Below, one piece after another: positions 1-8,752 of a stretch of DNA of 16,269 nt. The notes under the pieces are model-generated. The model made no database searches. It was not told where the DNA came from and saw nothing but the letters and a program-made list of their open reading frames with translations. The stretch is from an uncultured Verrucomicrobiota bacterium (GTDB lineage: Bacteria; Verrucomicrobiota; Kiritimatiellia; RFP12; UBA1067): the NCBI GenBank assembly GCA_937901395.1, contig CALCDB010000044.1:1-16269 (forward strand). Reading direction: 5' to 3'. Position numbers and translations under genes: made by a program. Positions within the stretch are counted from its first letter, which is position 1. Every line of letters starts with the position of its first letter.

Positions 1-2580
1 GTGAAGTATACGACGGTCGATGGTACGGCGCGCGCGGGCGTCGACTACGTGGGGCAGAGCGGCCTCCTCGAATGGCCGAACGGCGATAACAAGGCGAAGA
101 CGATCGACATCAAGCTGATACCGGATCTGATCGAAACCTACGAGGGCGAGAACAAGCAGTTCGAGGTGAAGCTAACGGCGATTCCCGAAGACGAGCGCGA
201 TGACGACGAATACGAGGCGATCTTCACGATAGACGCGAAGACCGGCGAGGTAATGGATACGGCTACCGTGACGCTCAAGGAAACCACGAAGGCGACGGCG
301 GGCACGATTCAGGTAGCGAATACGACGACGCCGAAGAAGCCAGTATTCGATATAGTAGCGGGCAAGAAGCTCATGCTTCAGATTGAGCGCACGAATGGCG
401 CGGCGGGCGAGGTTTCGGTAATCGTGGATGCGAGCGCGTTGGATTTGGAGAAGCAGACGATTACTTGGGAGGATGGAGAGATCGGAATCAAGGAACTCGA
501 ATTCGAGATTCCGACGGACGCGAGCGATTACAAGACCACGAAGAAGGCGACGATCAAGTTGAGCGCGGCAACGGCGAAGGTAAGGCCGACATTCGCCGCC
601 ACCTCAATCACCGTGAACATTCAGAACGATAAGTTCGCGATGACGGCAGCGGAGTGGGCGAAGACCTTGCCGAAGGAATTCGGCGTTCAGGCAAAGGAGG
701 TGAAGTCCGGCAAGTGGTTCCTCAGCAACGAAGGGAAGCTCTTCACGACGAGCGAAGGAGAAGAGAAGATCAACTTCACGGTTACCGGGCCTTGCACGTT
801 CAAGTATCGCACGGGCGCCGAGGAGGATTGGGAATTCGTATATGTCGCGGCGGGCAAGACGCAAACCGTCGTCATCACCGGAACCGCTGGCGATGAGATC
901 GAGTACGAATACAGCTATAACGATGGAAAATACAAGACGATTCTGCAGGGGGTGAAGTATGGGTACGGTGAGCCGTTTGCGGATGCGGAAGAGAAGGGGC
1001 TTAAGGTAGCGGTAGGCAAGTTGCCGGCGGGGATTACGTTGACGCAAGACAGGACCACGAGGGAGTGGTTCGTAAGCGGGACACCGAAGACGCCAGGTTA
1101 TTACTACGCCGAGATTCAGAACAGCGCGAAGGAACCGGTCGGCGAGCCGTTAGCGTTCATGGTAGAAGCAGCCGAAACCTCAATCGGTACCTTCAACGGC
1201 ATCATCTGCGAAGATGGAGCGGCGCTCACGAATGCGTTTCCGTCGGTAGGTACGATCTTGGTGACCACGACTACGGCGGGTAGCATAACGGCGAAGGTAA
1301 CGGTAGGCGGCGGCACCTACAACTTCAAGACGACGGGCTTTGACTCGGCGGAGCCGAAAGAGCAGGACGGTAGCAGAATGCTGACGGCCTATATGGAAGC
1401 GGTTGGCAAGAAGGTAGGAACGGTTACCTACACGAATGCGCTTTCGGTGGTGATCAAGGACGCTGATGTCAACGACATCGACAACCTCAAGGGCGAGATT
1501 GGCAAGGCGACGATGACATTCGCGATTCCAGACGCAAAGGGCGTTCAGGAGGAAATCGTCTATACGGCGAAGCTCTATCGTGACAACACGAAGGAAAGCG
1601 AATATCTCGAAGCGTTCAAGCCGTTCGCGGGTTATTACACGGTTGGCTTGCCGATTGACATTCCCGAGAGCGGCAAGCCGATGGGCAATGGATACGTTAC
1701 GATGACGCTCAAGGATACCGGCAAGGCGACGGTAGCGGGCAAGCTCGCGGATGGAACATCGATTTCGTGCGCGCTCACGCCGGCGATTCTCAGCGACGGG
1801 ACGCTCGCGGTTCCGGTGTTCGTGGGCAAGAGCCCGATGGTGTTCGGCGGATATCTGCACGTGATATTCGATGAGGAGACGGGCATGCCAGTCGTCGATT
1901 CCACGGAAACGCTCATTTGGGGCAACGACAATGCGAGCCTGACGTATGAAGGCGAGGATGGCTGGAAGTACGACTTGATTCCGTGCGGAGGCTGGTATGA
2001 TACGGTCTACAACCTTCAAACCTATTACCTCAATTACGACTTCGAGGTAGATGCTGGCGATACGGACGAGCTGCCGGAAGAACTCCTGGCGGATGGCTAC
2101 GAGTTCGTCAACTCGACGATGCCTACGGGAGAGTCGATGGAGCTTCAGGGGAACAACGCGGTAGTGGAGAAGCAAGTGCTGGTCAAGGATTTGATAACGA
2201 AGCTATACGATTTCGAATCAAGCGTCAATCCATCGAACCTGAAGCTCACGTTCAAGCGGGCGACGGGTGTAATTAGCGGAACCTTCGAGCTTTGGAGCGA
2301 AGGAGAGAATGCGAAGGGCGATACCGTGCAGAAGAAGATTTCGGGCTTCAAGCACGAAGGCATCATGCTCTTCTCGCGCGATGCGCTTTCGCCGCTTGAT
2401 GGCAACATCTGGTCGGTAGGCTATTATCTCGCACCAGCAGCCACGAGCTCAATCACGAAGAAGAAATGCACGCTTTCGTATCAGTTCAACATCAAGGCCA
2501 TTGATAAAGGCGACATTGACCATTGGGAGCAAGATGGCGGGTGGAATCCCGAATGGGGCGAGGAGCCTATTGAAGAATAA
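1..2580 (+). CDS. Large Calx-beta / Ig-like multi-domain protein, 5' end outside window
   Basis: The reading frame is open from the first base and begins inside a domain, so the true start lies upstream; the GTG at base 1 is probably just a valine codon. Visible residues 1-60 are the C-terminal half of a Calx-beta fold (TVDGTARAGVDY, then an E-rich strand ending FEVKL). Residues 104-207 look like a second degenerate Calx-beta or Ig-type unit. Residues 341-385 (LPAGITL...VSGTPKTPGYY) fit a putative Ig domain (He_PIG). From 396 on come weakly related beta modules: GTFNG at 396, FAGYY at 542 with LADGT at 582, and a pattern near 748-815 (TGVISGTFELW, GFKHEGIML, GYYLAP) reminiscent of modules in large Verrucomicrobiota surface proteins. 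No C-terminal sorting signal or transmembrane helix is visible. A role in cell-surface or matrix structure is inferred; no enzyme motif was seen. The gene ends 6 bases before the next one. Confidence 0.8.
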   Translation: MKYTTVDGTARAGVDYVGQSGLLEWPNGDNKAKTIDIKLIPDLIETYEGENKQFEVKLTAIPEDERDDDEYEAIFTIDAKTGEVMDTATVTLKETTKATAGTIQVANTTTPKKPVFDIVAGKKLMLQIERTNGAAGEVSVIVDASALDLEKQTITWEDGEIGIKELEFEIPTDASDYKTTKKATIKLSAATAKVRPTFAATSITVNIQNDKFAMTAAEWAKTLPKEFGVQAKEVKSGKWFLSNEGKLFTTSEGEEKINFTVTGPCTFKYRTGAEEDWEFVYVAAGKTQTVVITGTAGDEIEYEYSYNDGKYKTILQGVKYGYGEPFADAEEKGLKVAVGKLPAGITLTQDRTTREWFVSGTPKTPGYYYAEIQNSAKEPVGEPLAFMVEAAETSIGTFNGIICEDGAALTNAFPSVGTILVTTTTAGSITAKVTVGGGTYNFKTTGFDSAEPKEQDGSRMLTAYMEAVGKKVGTVTYTNALSVVIKDADVNDIDNLKGEIGKATMTFAIPDAKGVQEEIVYTAKLYRDNTKESEYLEAFKPFAGYYTVGLPIDIPESGKPMGNGYVTMTLKDTGKATVAGKLADGTSISCALTPAILSDGTLAVPVFVGKSPMVFGGYLHVIFDEETGMPVVDSTETLIWGNDNASLTYEGEDGWKYDLIPCGGWYDTVYNLQTYYLNYDFEVDAGDTDELPEELLADGYEFVNSTMPTGESMELQGNNAVVEKQVLVKDLITKLYDFESSVNPSNLKLTFKRATGVISGTFELWSEGENAKGDTVQKKISGFKHEGIMLFSRDALSPLDGNIWSVGYYLAPAATSSITKKKCTLSYQFNIKAIDKGDIDHWEQDGGWNPEWGEEPIEE

Positions 2581-2586
2581 GGAAAG

Positions 2587-3471
2587 ATGAACAGCAAAAC
2601 GCGTAATAGCATAGCGATAATCGCAGTAGTGGCGCTTGGCGCCGCTACCGCGGTTTGGCTTTTCTCGGGTGACGACAAACCCTCGCAGATAGAAGACGGC
2701 GGATTTTCGATTTTCGTAAGTCCGAAAGAAAACGAGTCGATTACAAACAAGGGGGCGCGTATAGCGAGGCCAAAAGCCAGCGATCGCATCAAGAATCAGG
2801 CGAAGATAGCCGACGCAAAGAAGAACGAGCGGCCCGACTTGGATTTGGAGATAGAGGCGGAGGCCAAGCTTACGGAAGAGATTCGGCTGATTTACGAGCA
2901 ATTGCAGGCCGCCTTCGACGCCAATGACAGGGCGAATGTAATCAAGTTCGTTCAGAAGCTACAGTCACTGAAGGAGTGGCCGGATGATATCCCCAACGCG
3001 GTGAAGTTGAAGGCGCTCGATGCATTGGCGTGGTTCGGGGCGCCGGGGATGGTCGAGGCGGTTGGTTTTCTGGCCGATCGCGACGAAGAGGTAGTGCAAA
3101 GCACGATAGAGAAGTTCGACGAGATGCTTTCGGATGTATCATTGGGCGACAAGGGCGCGGCGGATATACTTTCGCAGATCGTCAAAGTCGTTCACGATCG
3201 AGATGCAATCGATACATTTCTGATGCGGATGAACGATATGCGACCAACGGTAAAGGCGGAATTGGCGCTGCAGATCTATCATAGCGGCAATCAGGACGCG
3301 ATTGCGGTTATGGACCAGAATGTGGAATTCGTCTTTTCCGATTCCGAGAATGAGATAGCGACCATCGCCGATATCGAGCAATATCTTGAGAATGCGAGGC
3401 AGGAATACATCGATTCCCCAGAGAAAGCGCAAGAAGACGAAGAGTTTTACGGAGCGCCTGCCTTAGAATAA
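2587..3471 (+). CDS. Membrane-anchored helical protein with HEAT-like repeats, function unknown
   Basis: 294 residues. A short basic start (K4, R6) is followed by one hydrophobic helix at about residues 8-26, with no lipobox or clear cleavage site, so it is probably an N-terminal anchor with the rest outside the cytoplasm. Residues 70-110 are highly charged and rich in E, K and A, probably helical or coiled. Residues 139-235 show paired helices of HEAT type (LKALDALAWFGAPGMVEAVG, then LADRDEEVVQSTIEKFDEML). The C-terminus is acidic. I do not recognise a named family; HEAT-like folds usually bind proteins. It begins 6 bases after the large Calx-beta gene, with AAGGA at 2579-2583 only three bases from the ATG, so it is likely cotranscribed and may act with that protein, which is inference only. 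Confidence 0.75.
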   Translation: MNSKTRNSIAIIAVVALGAATAVWLFSGDDKPSQIEDGGFSIFVSPKENESITNKGARIARPKASDRIKNQAKIADAKKNERPDLDLEIEAEAKLTEEIRLIYEQLQAAFDANDRANVIKFVQKLQSLKEWPDDIPNAVKLKALDALAWFGAPGMVEAVGFLADRDEEVVQSTIEKFDEMLSDVSLGDKGAADILSQIVKVVHDRDAIDTFLMRMNDMRPTVKAELALQIYHSGNQDAIAVMDQNVEFVFSDSENEIATIADIEQYLENARQEYIDSPEKAQEDEEFYGAPALE

Positions 3472-3480
3472 GAGTAGGGT

Positions 3481-3484
3481 GGAG
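3481..3484 (+). promoter_or_regulatory. Ribosome binding site deciding the gatB start
   Basis: GGAG lies six bases before the ATG at 3491. The alternative in-frame GTG at 3479 has no comparable site and would add four residues not needed by the family, so ATG 3491 is preferred. Confidence 0.55.
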
Positions 3485-3490
3485 ACGAAT

Positions 3491-4912
3491 ATGGAATTCG
3501 AGAATACGATTGGTCTTGAGACGCACGTTCAGCTGAAGACGAAGACGAAGATGTTTTGTAGCTGTCTATTGAAGACGGGGTGCGAGCCGAATACGAATGT
3601 GTGTCCAGTATGTTTGGGGTATCCTGGGGCATTGCCAGTGATGAACAAGGAGGCGGTGAAGCTCACGGTGATGAGCGGCATGATGCTGGGTTGCGAGATA
3701 AATCGGCATGCGACATTCGATCGCAAGAACTATTTCTACCCTGATATGGCGAAGGATTATCAGATCTCGGAAAACGGCAATCCGCTTTGTATCGGGGGCG
3801 GGGTTGAGATATCGCTCGCGGATGGGACGAAGAAGTTCATTCGCATCAACCACATTCATCTTGAGGAAGACGCTGCGAAGATTAATCATTACGCCGCGAG
3901 TTCAGGAGTGGATTTCAATCGCGGGGGAACGCCACTGATGGAAATCGTCTCCGAACCGGATATTTCGAGCGCAGACGAGGCGATTGCCTATCTGACGGCG
4001 CTAAAGGAGATGCTGGTATATGCGGGCGTGAGCGACTGCAATCTCGAAGAGGGAAACATGCGTAGCGATGTCAATATCTCAATTCGCCCGATTGGAGAAG
4101 CGAAGCTCGGCACGAAGGTGGAGATAAAGAACATGAACACCTTCAAGGGCATTCACGCCGCGCTTGAATACGAGGCGCGCAGGCAGCGCAACTGCATGGC
4201 GCATTCGATTCCAATCATACAGGAGACGAGGCGTTGGGACGGGGAGGCGATGGAGACGGCATCAATGCGTTCCAAGGAGAATGCGCATGATTATCGGTAC
4301 TTCCCCGAGCCGGATTTGGTTCCGGTGGAGCTTTCGGTCGAGCAGATCGACGAATGGCGCAAGTTGTTGCCAGAGAAGCCGGAAGCGCGACGCGAGCGGA
4401 TGGCGAAGACATATGGGCTTACCGATTACGATGCGGAAGTACTCGCGCAACAGAAGGAGCGCGCGGATTATTTCGAGAAGGCGGCCGCGAAGGCGAAGAA
4501 GCCGAAACTGCTCTGCAATTTCTACATGTCGGACGTGATGAGTTATTTCAACGAGCATGGTTTCAAGGCGGGGACGGAAGAGGCATTGGCGGAACTCTTC
4601 AACCTATCAAGCGACGGAAAGATTAATGGTCCGACCTTGAAGGAACTGCTGAGCGAGGTGTTGGAGGGAACGATGACCAATCCCGCGAAAGCGGTGGAAG
4701 AGCGCGGGCTGGGAGCGGTGAGTGACGCAGGCGCATTGGAGGCATTCGTAGACGAGGCAATCAAGGCGAACCCGGGACCAGTAGCCGATTTCAAGGCGGG
4801 GAAGAAGGCGGCGGCCGGTTTCTTCGTGGGGCAGGTGATGAAACTTTCAAAGGGCAAGGCGGATCCGAAATTGGTAGGTCAGATCGTAGCCAAGAAATTA
4901 TCAGCGATATGA
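3491..4912 (+). CDS. gatB: Asp-tRNA(Asn)/Glu-tRNA(Gln) amidotransferase subunit B
   Basis: 473 residues, a normal length. GatB is the tRNA-binding and kinase subunit of GatCAB, which converts misacylated Glu-tRNA(Gln) and Asp-tRNA(Asn) to the cognate Gln and Asn forms in the cytoplasm. Diagnostic segments are GLETHVQLKTKTKMFCSC near the N-terminus, CPVCLGYPGALPVMN, FDRKNYFYPDMAKDYQIS, GNMRSDVNIS, EIKNMNTFKGIHAALEYE and QETRRWD, followed by SKENAHDYRYFPEPDLVPV. Cysteines C23, C25, C38 and C41 form the CxC...CxxC zinc site of the zinc-type enzymes. The last ~150 residues are the helical YqeY-like tRNA-binding tail. gatA and gatC are not next to it, so the complex is encoded at separate loci. 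It follows the HEAT-like gene by 19 bases and overlaps the next gene by four. Confidence 0.97.
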   Translation: MEFENTIGLETHVQLKTKTKMFCSCLLKTGCEPNTNVCPVCLGYPGALPVMNKEAVKLTVMSGMMLGCEINRHATFDRKNYFYPDMAKDYQISENGNPLCIGGGVEISLADGTKKFIRINHIHLEEDAAKINHYAASSGVDFNRGGTPLMEIVSEPDISSADEAIAYLTALKEMLVYAGVSDCNLEEGNMRSDVNISIRPIGEAKLGTKVEIKNMNTFKGIHAALEYEARRQRNCMAHSIPIIQETRRWDGEAMETASMRSKENAHDYRYFPEPDLVPVELSVEQIDEWRKLLPEKPEARRERMAKTYGLTDYDAEVLAQQKERADYFEKAAAKAKKPKLLCNFYMSDVMSYFNEHGFKAGTEEALAELFNLSSDGKINGPTLKELLSEVLEGTMTNPAKAVEERGLGAVSDAGALEAFVDEAIKANPGPVADFKAGKKAAAGFFVGQVMKLSKGKADPKLVGQIVAKKLSAI

Positions 4913-5394
4913 GCAAATCAATGAGATGGTTGATGGTGTTGGTTGGGGCGGTCGTTAGCGGGTGCCAATCATATCAGATTACCCAGCGCAATATATTCTC
5001 GGATGAGGATGGGTTTGTCGTAACGGTTGATTACGGGCATAGCGAGAGCGATCATTTCAATACCTTCATTTCACCGATGACAGGCGAGGAGTTGGAGTTC
5101 AAGTCGCGCTTGATGGTCAATGTGGAATTGCCAAACGGAGATGATTTCATTGCTTGGCAATGCATGAATTTTTTGCGCAGAGGAACGATGTATCGCACCG
5201 ACAATGACGAATGGATGTTTCTCGCGAATGGGTTCTCATGTACGGTTTATCATCAAACCGACGAGGATGAGACGCGTTATCTCGAAGTATATAGAGGCGT
5301 TGTATGCGATTCGCCCAAGATTGACGTGGAGAAAAACGACAAGTGGCGAATACTACCACCGAAGGATATTGATTATCACGGGGTCACGCGATGA
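4909..5394 (+). CDS. Small putative lipoprotein, function unknown
   Basis: 161 residues. The N-terminus has K3 and R6, a hydrophobic stretch and a lipobox VVSGC with the acylated cysteine at C19, so it is most likely a lipid-anchored envelope protein. The mature part is beta-rich and acidic, with three further cysteines (C85, C111, C133) and many aromatic residues; no known domain was recognised. Its ATG overlaps the gatB stop codon (ATGA at 4909-4912) and no good Shine-Dalgarno site is present, so translation probably depends on coupling to gatB. An internal ATG at 4921 would keep the lipobox but lose the overlap. Its stop overlaps the start of the methyltransferase gene in the same way. Confidence 0.8.
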   Translation: MSKSMRWLMVLVGAVVSGCQSYQITQRNIFSDEDGFVVTVDYGHSESDHFNTFISPMTGEELEFKSRLMVNVELPNGDDFIAWQCMNFLRRGTMYRTDNDEWMFLANGFSCTVYHQTDEDETRYLEVYRGVVCDSPKIDVEKNDKWRILPPKDIDYHGVTR

Positions 5395-6128
5395 ATCCGC
5401 TTGAGAACATTCGCGTAGTTCTGGTGGGCACATTATACACTGGGAATGTGGGTTCATCTTGCAGGGCGATGGCGAACATGGGCATTCATCATTTGCGTCT
5501 GGCGGCGCCGAATCTGCAAAATTCATGGGAAGAAGGCGAGCGCTTGGCGGTGCACGCGACGGACATATTGAACGCACGCGAAGAGTTCGCGACATTTGAA
5601 GAGGCGGTTCAGGATTGCGTTGCGGTCGTAGGGACTACAGCTCGCGAGGGCTTGTATCGGCAACACGTGAAATCGCCGAGGGATTGCGCGGCAGATATAC
5701 TAAGTCTAGCGGAAACGGGACCGGTAGCGCTTGTGTTCGGTCGCGAGGACAAGGGCTTATTAAACGAGGAGATCGCGCAATGCACGCATCTCATTCGCAT
5801 TCCGGTCGACGTAGGCTACACTTCGATAAATCTCTCGCAGGCGGTATTGATCACCTGTTACGAGTTCTTCACGGCGAGCGGACGATACGTTCCAATTCAT
5901 GAGAAGGCGCCGCCAGCTCCACAGGCGCAGAAGATGCAACTCATGAAGAATTGGTCGAAGATGTTGGAAGAGATCGGATTTATGAAAAGCGAGCAAGCCG
6001 AGCATTTTATGCAGGGCTTTCATCGGGTCTTCTCACGTGGCGTTTTCACGAAAGATGATGCCGCTTTAATGTTAGGGGTCGCGAGGCAGGCGATTTGGGC
6101 AAAGAACAATGGAAAGGAAGCGAAGTAA
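5391..6128 (+). CDS. trmJ: SpoU/TrmH-family RNA 2'-O-methyltransferase, TrmJ-like
   Basis: 245 residues. Family members transfer a methyl group from SAM to a ribose 2'-OH; TrmJ acts on position 32 of the tRNA anticodon loop. All three SPOUT knot motifs are present: motif 1 TGNVGSSCRAMANMG with N19 and R25, motif 2 ALVFGREDKGLLNEE, and motif 3 TSINLSQAVLITCYEFF, which form the trefoil knot that holds SAM. The N-terminal layout (IRVVLVGTLYTGNVGS) and the GTTAR segment at about 81-85 resemble E. coli TrmJ. A C-terminal helical extension (~180-245, NWSKMLEEIGFM...) also fits TrmJ/LasT proteins. It starts in an ATGA overlap with the lipoprotein gene and abuts the GH20 gene. Target specificity is inferred from similarity; another RNA position cannot be ruled out. 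Confidence 0.88.
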   Translation: MNPLENIRVVLVGTLYTGNVGSSCRAMANMGIHHLRLAAPNLQNSWEEGERLAVHATDILNAREEFATFEEAVQDCVAVVGTTAREGLYRQHVKSPRDCAADILSLAETGPVALVFGREDKGLLNEEIAQCTHLIRIPVDVGYTSINLSQAVLITCYEFFTASGRYVPIHEKAPPAPQAQKMQLMKNWSKMLEEIGFMKSEQAEHFMQGFHRVFSRGVFTKDDAALMLGVARQAIWAKNNGKEAK

Positions 6129-7508
6129 ATGTGCAATGTGTTGATATTGGCCTCGCTTCTGGCGACGATCGCCCCCAAGCCAGCGACAATCCCAGAAATA
6201 CAACAGTGGGAAGGCGCAGAGGGGTCGCTAAGATTAAATGGCAATGATTATCAGCGGTTAATCAATTTCAAGAAGGGGGAAGGGCAGTTTGGCGCTGAGG
6301 GATACCAGATTGAAATTGGCAGGAGCCGCATAAAGATATTGGCGGACACAAAAGTTGGGGCATACTACGCGAAAAGGACGATAGAGCAGATATTGGCGAA
6401 TAATCCCAGCGAATTGCCATGCGGTAAGATTACCGATATACCTAAATATCGGATACGGGGAATGGTGTTTGATGTTGGTAGGTTGCCAGTTCCGATTGAA
6501 TTTTTGTATGAGGTAGTTGATATAATGGCCGCATACAAGATGAATGATTTGCAGCTTCACCTCAATGATAATTATATTTGGCATGGTGATTACATAAAGC
6601 AGGGGAAAGATCCATTCAAAGAAAGCTATGCGGCTTTTCGGTTGGAGTCGAAGATTAATGGCCTAACCGCAAAGGATGTATTTTATAGCAAGAAGGATTT
6701 CGCTAAGCTCATAAAGTACGCTAAGAAACGCGGCGTAAGGATTGTGCCTGAATTCGATTCGCCTGGTCACGCCTTGGCATTGACACGCGTGCGACCCGAC
6801 TTGATTTATCAAGGGCCGATGAGAGATCCAGCCAAGCGTTGCGAGATGATTGATGCGGCGAATCCAGAGGCGTTGAAGTTCGTGGCATCTGTTTGGGATG
6901 AGTATCTAAAGCCGGGGAATGGAGAGAAGACGGCGTTGTTCAACGATTGCAAAGTGGTGCACATAGGGACGGACGAGTTCTTTGGGGCAAACGAAGATTA
7001 TCGCAAATATCTTGATGGGCTTCTGGAGCACATACAGGCGGTAGGGTATACGCCGAGAGCGTGGGGAAGTTTGCGCGCGAAGCCAGGCAATACGCCAGTG
7101 CGCTCCAAGGGCGTGCAGATGAACATTTGGAGCCTTGATTGGGGTAGAGCCAAGGAGGCGATCGATCTCGGATACGACATAATCAACACGCTTGACAGGA
7201 AGTTGTATCTCGTTCCGACGGCGGGCTACTATCGCATGGATCGTAACTTGAAAGAGCTTTGGGAAAATTGGTTGCCGAATGTAATCGGCGAGGACACAAT
7301 CGAGACAGACAATCCGCAATTCCTTGGCGCGAGTTGGGCACTTTGGAACGATATGATAGGGCCACGACATACGGGATATACATACAAGGATTTGCGTGAG
7401 CCGATACAGACGATATGCGGGATATTAGCCGAGAAGATGTGGAATGGCACGCCACCGCCTCGGAAATATGAAGAGCAGTTAGAGTTAATGAAAAAACTAA
7501 AAAAGTAA
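6129..7508 (+). CDS. Glycoside hydrolase family 20 (beta-N-acetylhexosaminidase-like)
   Basis: 459 residues. GH20 enzymes remove terminal beta-linked GlcNAc or GalNAc by substrate-assisted catalysis. The catalytic pair D282-E283 lies in VVHIGTDEFFG, corresponding to the family's H-x-G-x-D-E signature. Other conserved parts are RIRGMVFDVGRLPVP (start of the barrel, ~108), NDLQLHLNDN, EFDSPGHA (208-215) and MNIWSLDWG. Residues ~15-105 resemble the small GH20b alpha/beta domain that precedes the barrel. The start MCNVLILASLLATIA looks like a short export signal but has no basic residue before the hydrophobic stretch. The ATG directly follows the upstream TAA; GGAAAGGAAG at 6111-6120 serves as ribosome site. 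The first half is visibly more A/T-rich than gatB. The substrate could be host glycans, chitin oligomers or peptidoglycan fragments; the sequence does not decide. Confidence 0.88.
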   Translation: MCNVLILASLLATIAPKPATIPEIQQWEGAEGSLRLNGNDYQRLINFKKGEGQFGAEGYQIEIGRSRIKILADTKVGAYYAKRTIEQILANNPSELPCGKITDIPKYRIRGMVFDVGRLPVPIEFLYEVVDIMAAYKMNDLQLHLNDNYIWHGDYIKQGKDPFKESYAAFRLESKINGLTAKDVFYSKKDFAKLIKYAKKRGVRIVPEFDSPGHALALTRVRPDLIYQGPMRDPAKRCEMIDAANPEALKFVASVWDEYLKPGNGEKTALFNDCKVVHIGTDEFFGANEDYRKYLDGLLEHIQAVGYTPRAWGSLRAKPGNTPVRSKGVQMNIWSLDWGRAKEAIDLGYDIINTLDRKLYLVPTAGYYRMDRNLKELWENWLPNVIGEDTIETDNPQFLGASWALWNDMIGPRHTGYTYKDLREPIQTICGILAEKMWNGTPPPRKYEEQLELMKKLKK

Positions 7509-7519
7509 GACATAAGGCA

Positions 7520-8752
7520 ATGGCAGAGAAATTAAGTTTTGAAGCGCCACGTGGCATGCGAGATTTCTATCCCGAGGATATGGTATGGCGCAATAAAGTA
7601 TTTGACGCATTTCGCGCGGCTGGCGATGCGGCGGGGTTCCAGCCCTATGATGCGTGCGTGGTGGAAAGCTATGAGCTTTTGTCGCGCAAGGCCGGCGAAG
7701 AGGTAGGCGAACAGATATATCACTTCTTTGACAAATCCGAACGGCACATCGCCCTGCGCGCCGAAATGACACCGACTTTGGCGAGGATGGTAGCGCAACG
7801 TCAGAAGGAGTTGACATTCCCGTTGAAGTGGACCACGATTGCGCAGTGCTTTCGTTACGAGAGAATGACGAAGGGCCGCAAGCGCGAGCATTATCAGTGG
7901 AATGTGGACATCATCGGCGAAGATTCGATATTGGCGGAAGTAGAGGTAATCGGGGCGGCTTGCGATGCGCTAAGGCGCATGGGCTTAAGCTCCAAGGATT
8001 TCAGGGTGCATGTTTCTTCGCGTAAGTTTCTCGGGGAACTATTGGAGAGAAGCGGGATTGCGGCGGAGAAGCACGCGCAAGTGTTTTTGGCGTTAGACAA
8101 GCGTGGCAAGATGCCAGATTCAGAAATCGCCGCCATGCTCAAGGACGGCGGACTTGGCGAGGATGATATTCGCGCGACTTTCGCAATCATGGATACGAAG
8201 TCGTACGAGGGATGCGAAGAGCTCAAGGAATTGTTTCGCTTAGCCGAGATCGCGGGCTTCGCCGAATGTCTGCAATTCGACATTTCGGTAATTCGCGGGC
8301 TTAGTTATTATACGGGGATCGTATTTGAGTGCTTCGACACCGCGGGAGAATTTCGCGCGATTTTCGGAGGAGGTCGGTATGACAATCTGCTCACGACCAT
8401 AGGGGGATCGCCAACGAGCGCAGTAGGGTTGGGCTTTGGAGATGTGGTGGTAACGGAACTGCTGAAGGCGCGATTGGGCGAAGAAGCAGCGAAGGCAAAA
8501 TGCGGTTGCGCAGTCGGCTTTATGTTCCCAGAGCAACGTGATCACGCACTAAGGTTGGCAGCTAAACTTCGCCGAGAGGGCGAGAAGGTAAATCTCGCGC
8601 TCAGGGCGCAAAAGCCAAAGAAATTCTTCTCGCATGCAGACCAAAGCGGAGCGGCGAAGGCGGTGTTCATTGGCCCAGACGATGTAGAGAAAGGCGTTGC
8701 CAAGCTCAAAGATATGTCCACGCATGAGGAGACGGATGTATGCCTGAACTGA
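7520..8752 (+). CDS. hisS: Histidine--tRNA ligase
   Basis: 410 residues, slightly short for bacterial HisRS. It charges tRNA(His) with histidine in the cytoplasm. Class II features are APRGMRDFYPEDM near residue 10, motif 2 FRYERMTKGRKREHYQWN starting at F111, the histidine-specific segment RGLSYYTGIVFE (R259 to E270) and motif 3 IFGGGRYDNLL. The C-terminal ~80 residues (GFMFPEQRDHALRLAAKLR onward) are the alpha/beta anticodon-binding domain. The usual RGLDYY reads RGLSYY, and the motif 2 wording resembles the plant-organelle/bacterial subtype more than the E. coli form (recalled from memory). Only a weak AAGG precedes the ATG. Its last 13 bases overlap the next gene. Confidence 0.96.
   Translation: MAEKLSFEAPRGMRDFYPEDMVWRNKVFDAFRAAGDAAGFQPYDACVVESYELLSRKAGEEVGEQIYHFFDKSERHIALRAEMTPTLARMVAQRQKELTFPLKWTTIAQCFRYERMTKGRKREHYQWNVDIIGEDSILAEVEVIGAACDALRRMGLSSKDFRVHVSSRKFLGELLERSGIAAEKHAQVFLALDKRGKMPDSEIAAMLKDGGLGEDDIRATFAIMDTKSYEGCEELKELFRLAEIAGFAECLQFDISVIRGLSYYTGIVFECFDTAGEFRAIFGGGRYDNLLTTIGGSPTSAVGLGFGDVVVTELLKARLGEEAAKAKCGCAVGFMFPEQRDHALRLAAKLRREGEKVNLALRAQKPKKFFSHADQSGAAKAVFIGPDDVEKGVAKLKDMSTHEETDVCLN

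Noticed and set aside
1..3. GTG at base 1 as the real start of the Calx-beta gene
   Set aside because: The protein begins in the middle of a Calx-beta domain without signal peptide, so the frame almost certainly continues upstream.
1180..2175. Long open frame on the - strand (331 codons) opposite the Calx-beta gene
   Set aside because: Its product is Arg-, His- and Leu-rich without domain pattern, and the opposite strand has a coherent protein. It is a by-product of GCG/ACG/AAG-rich codon use.
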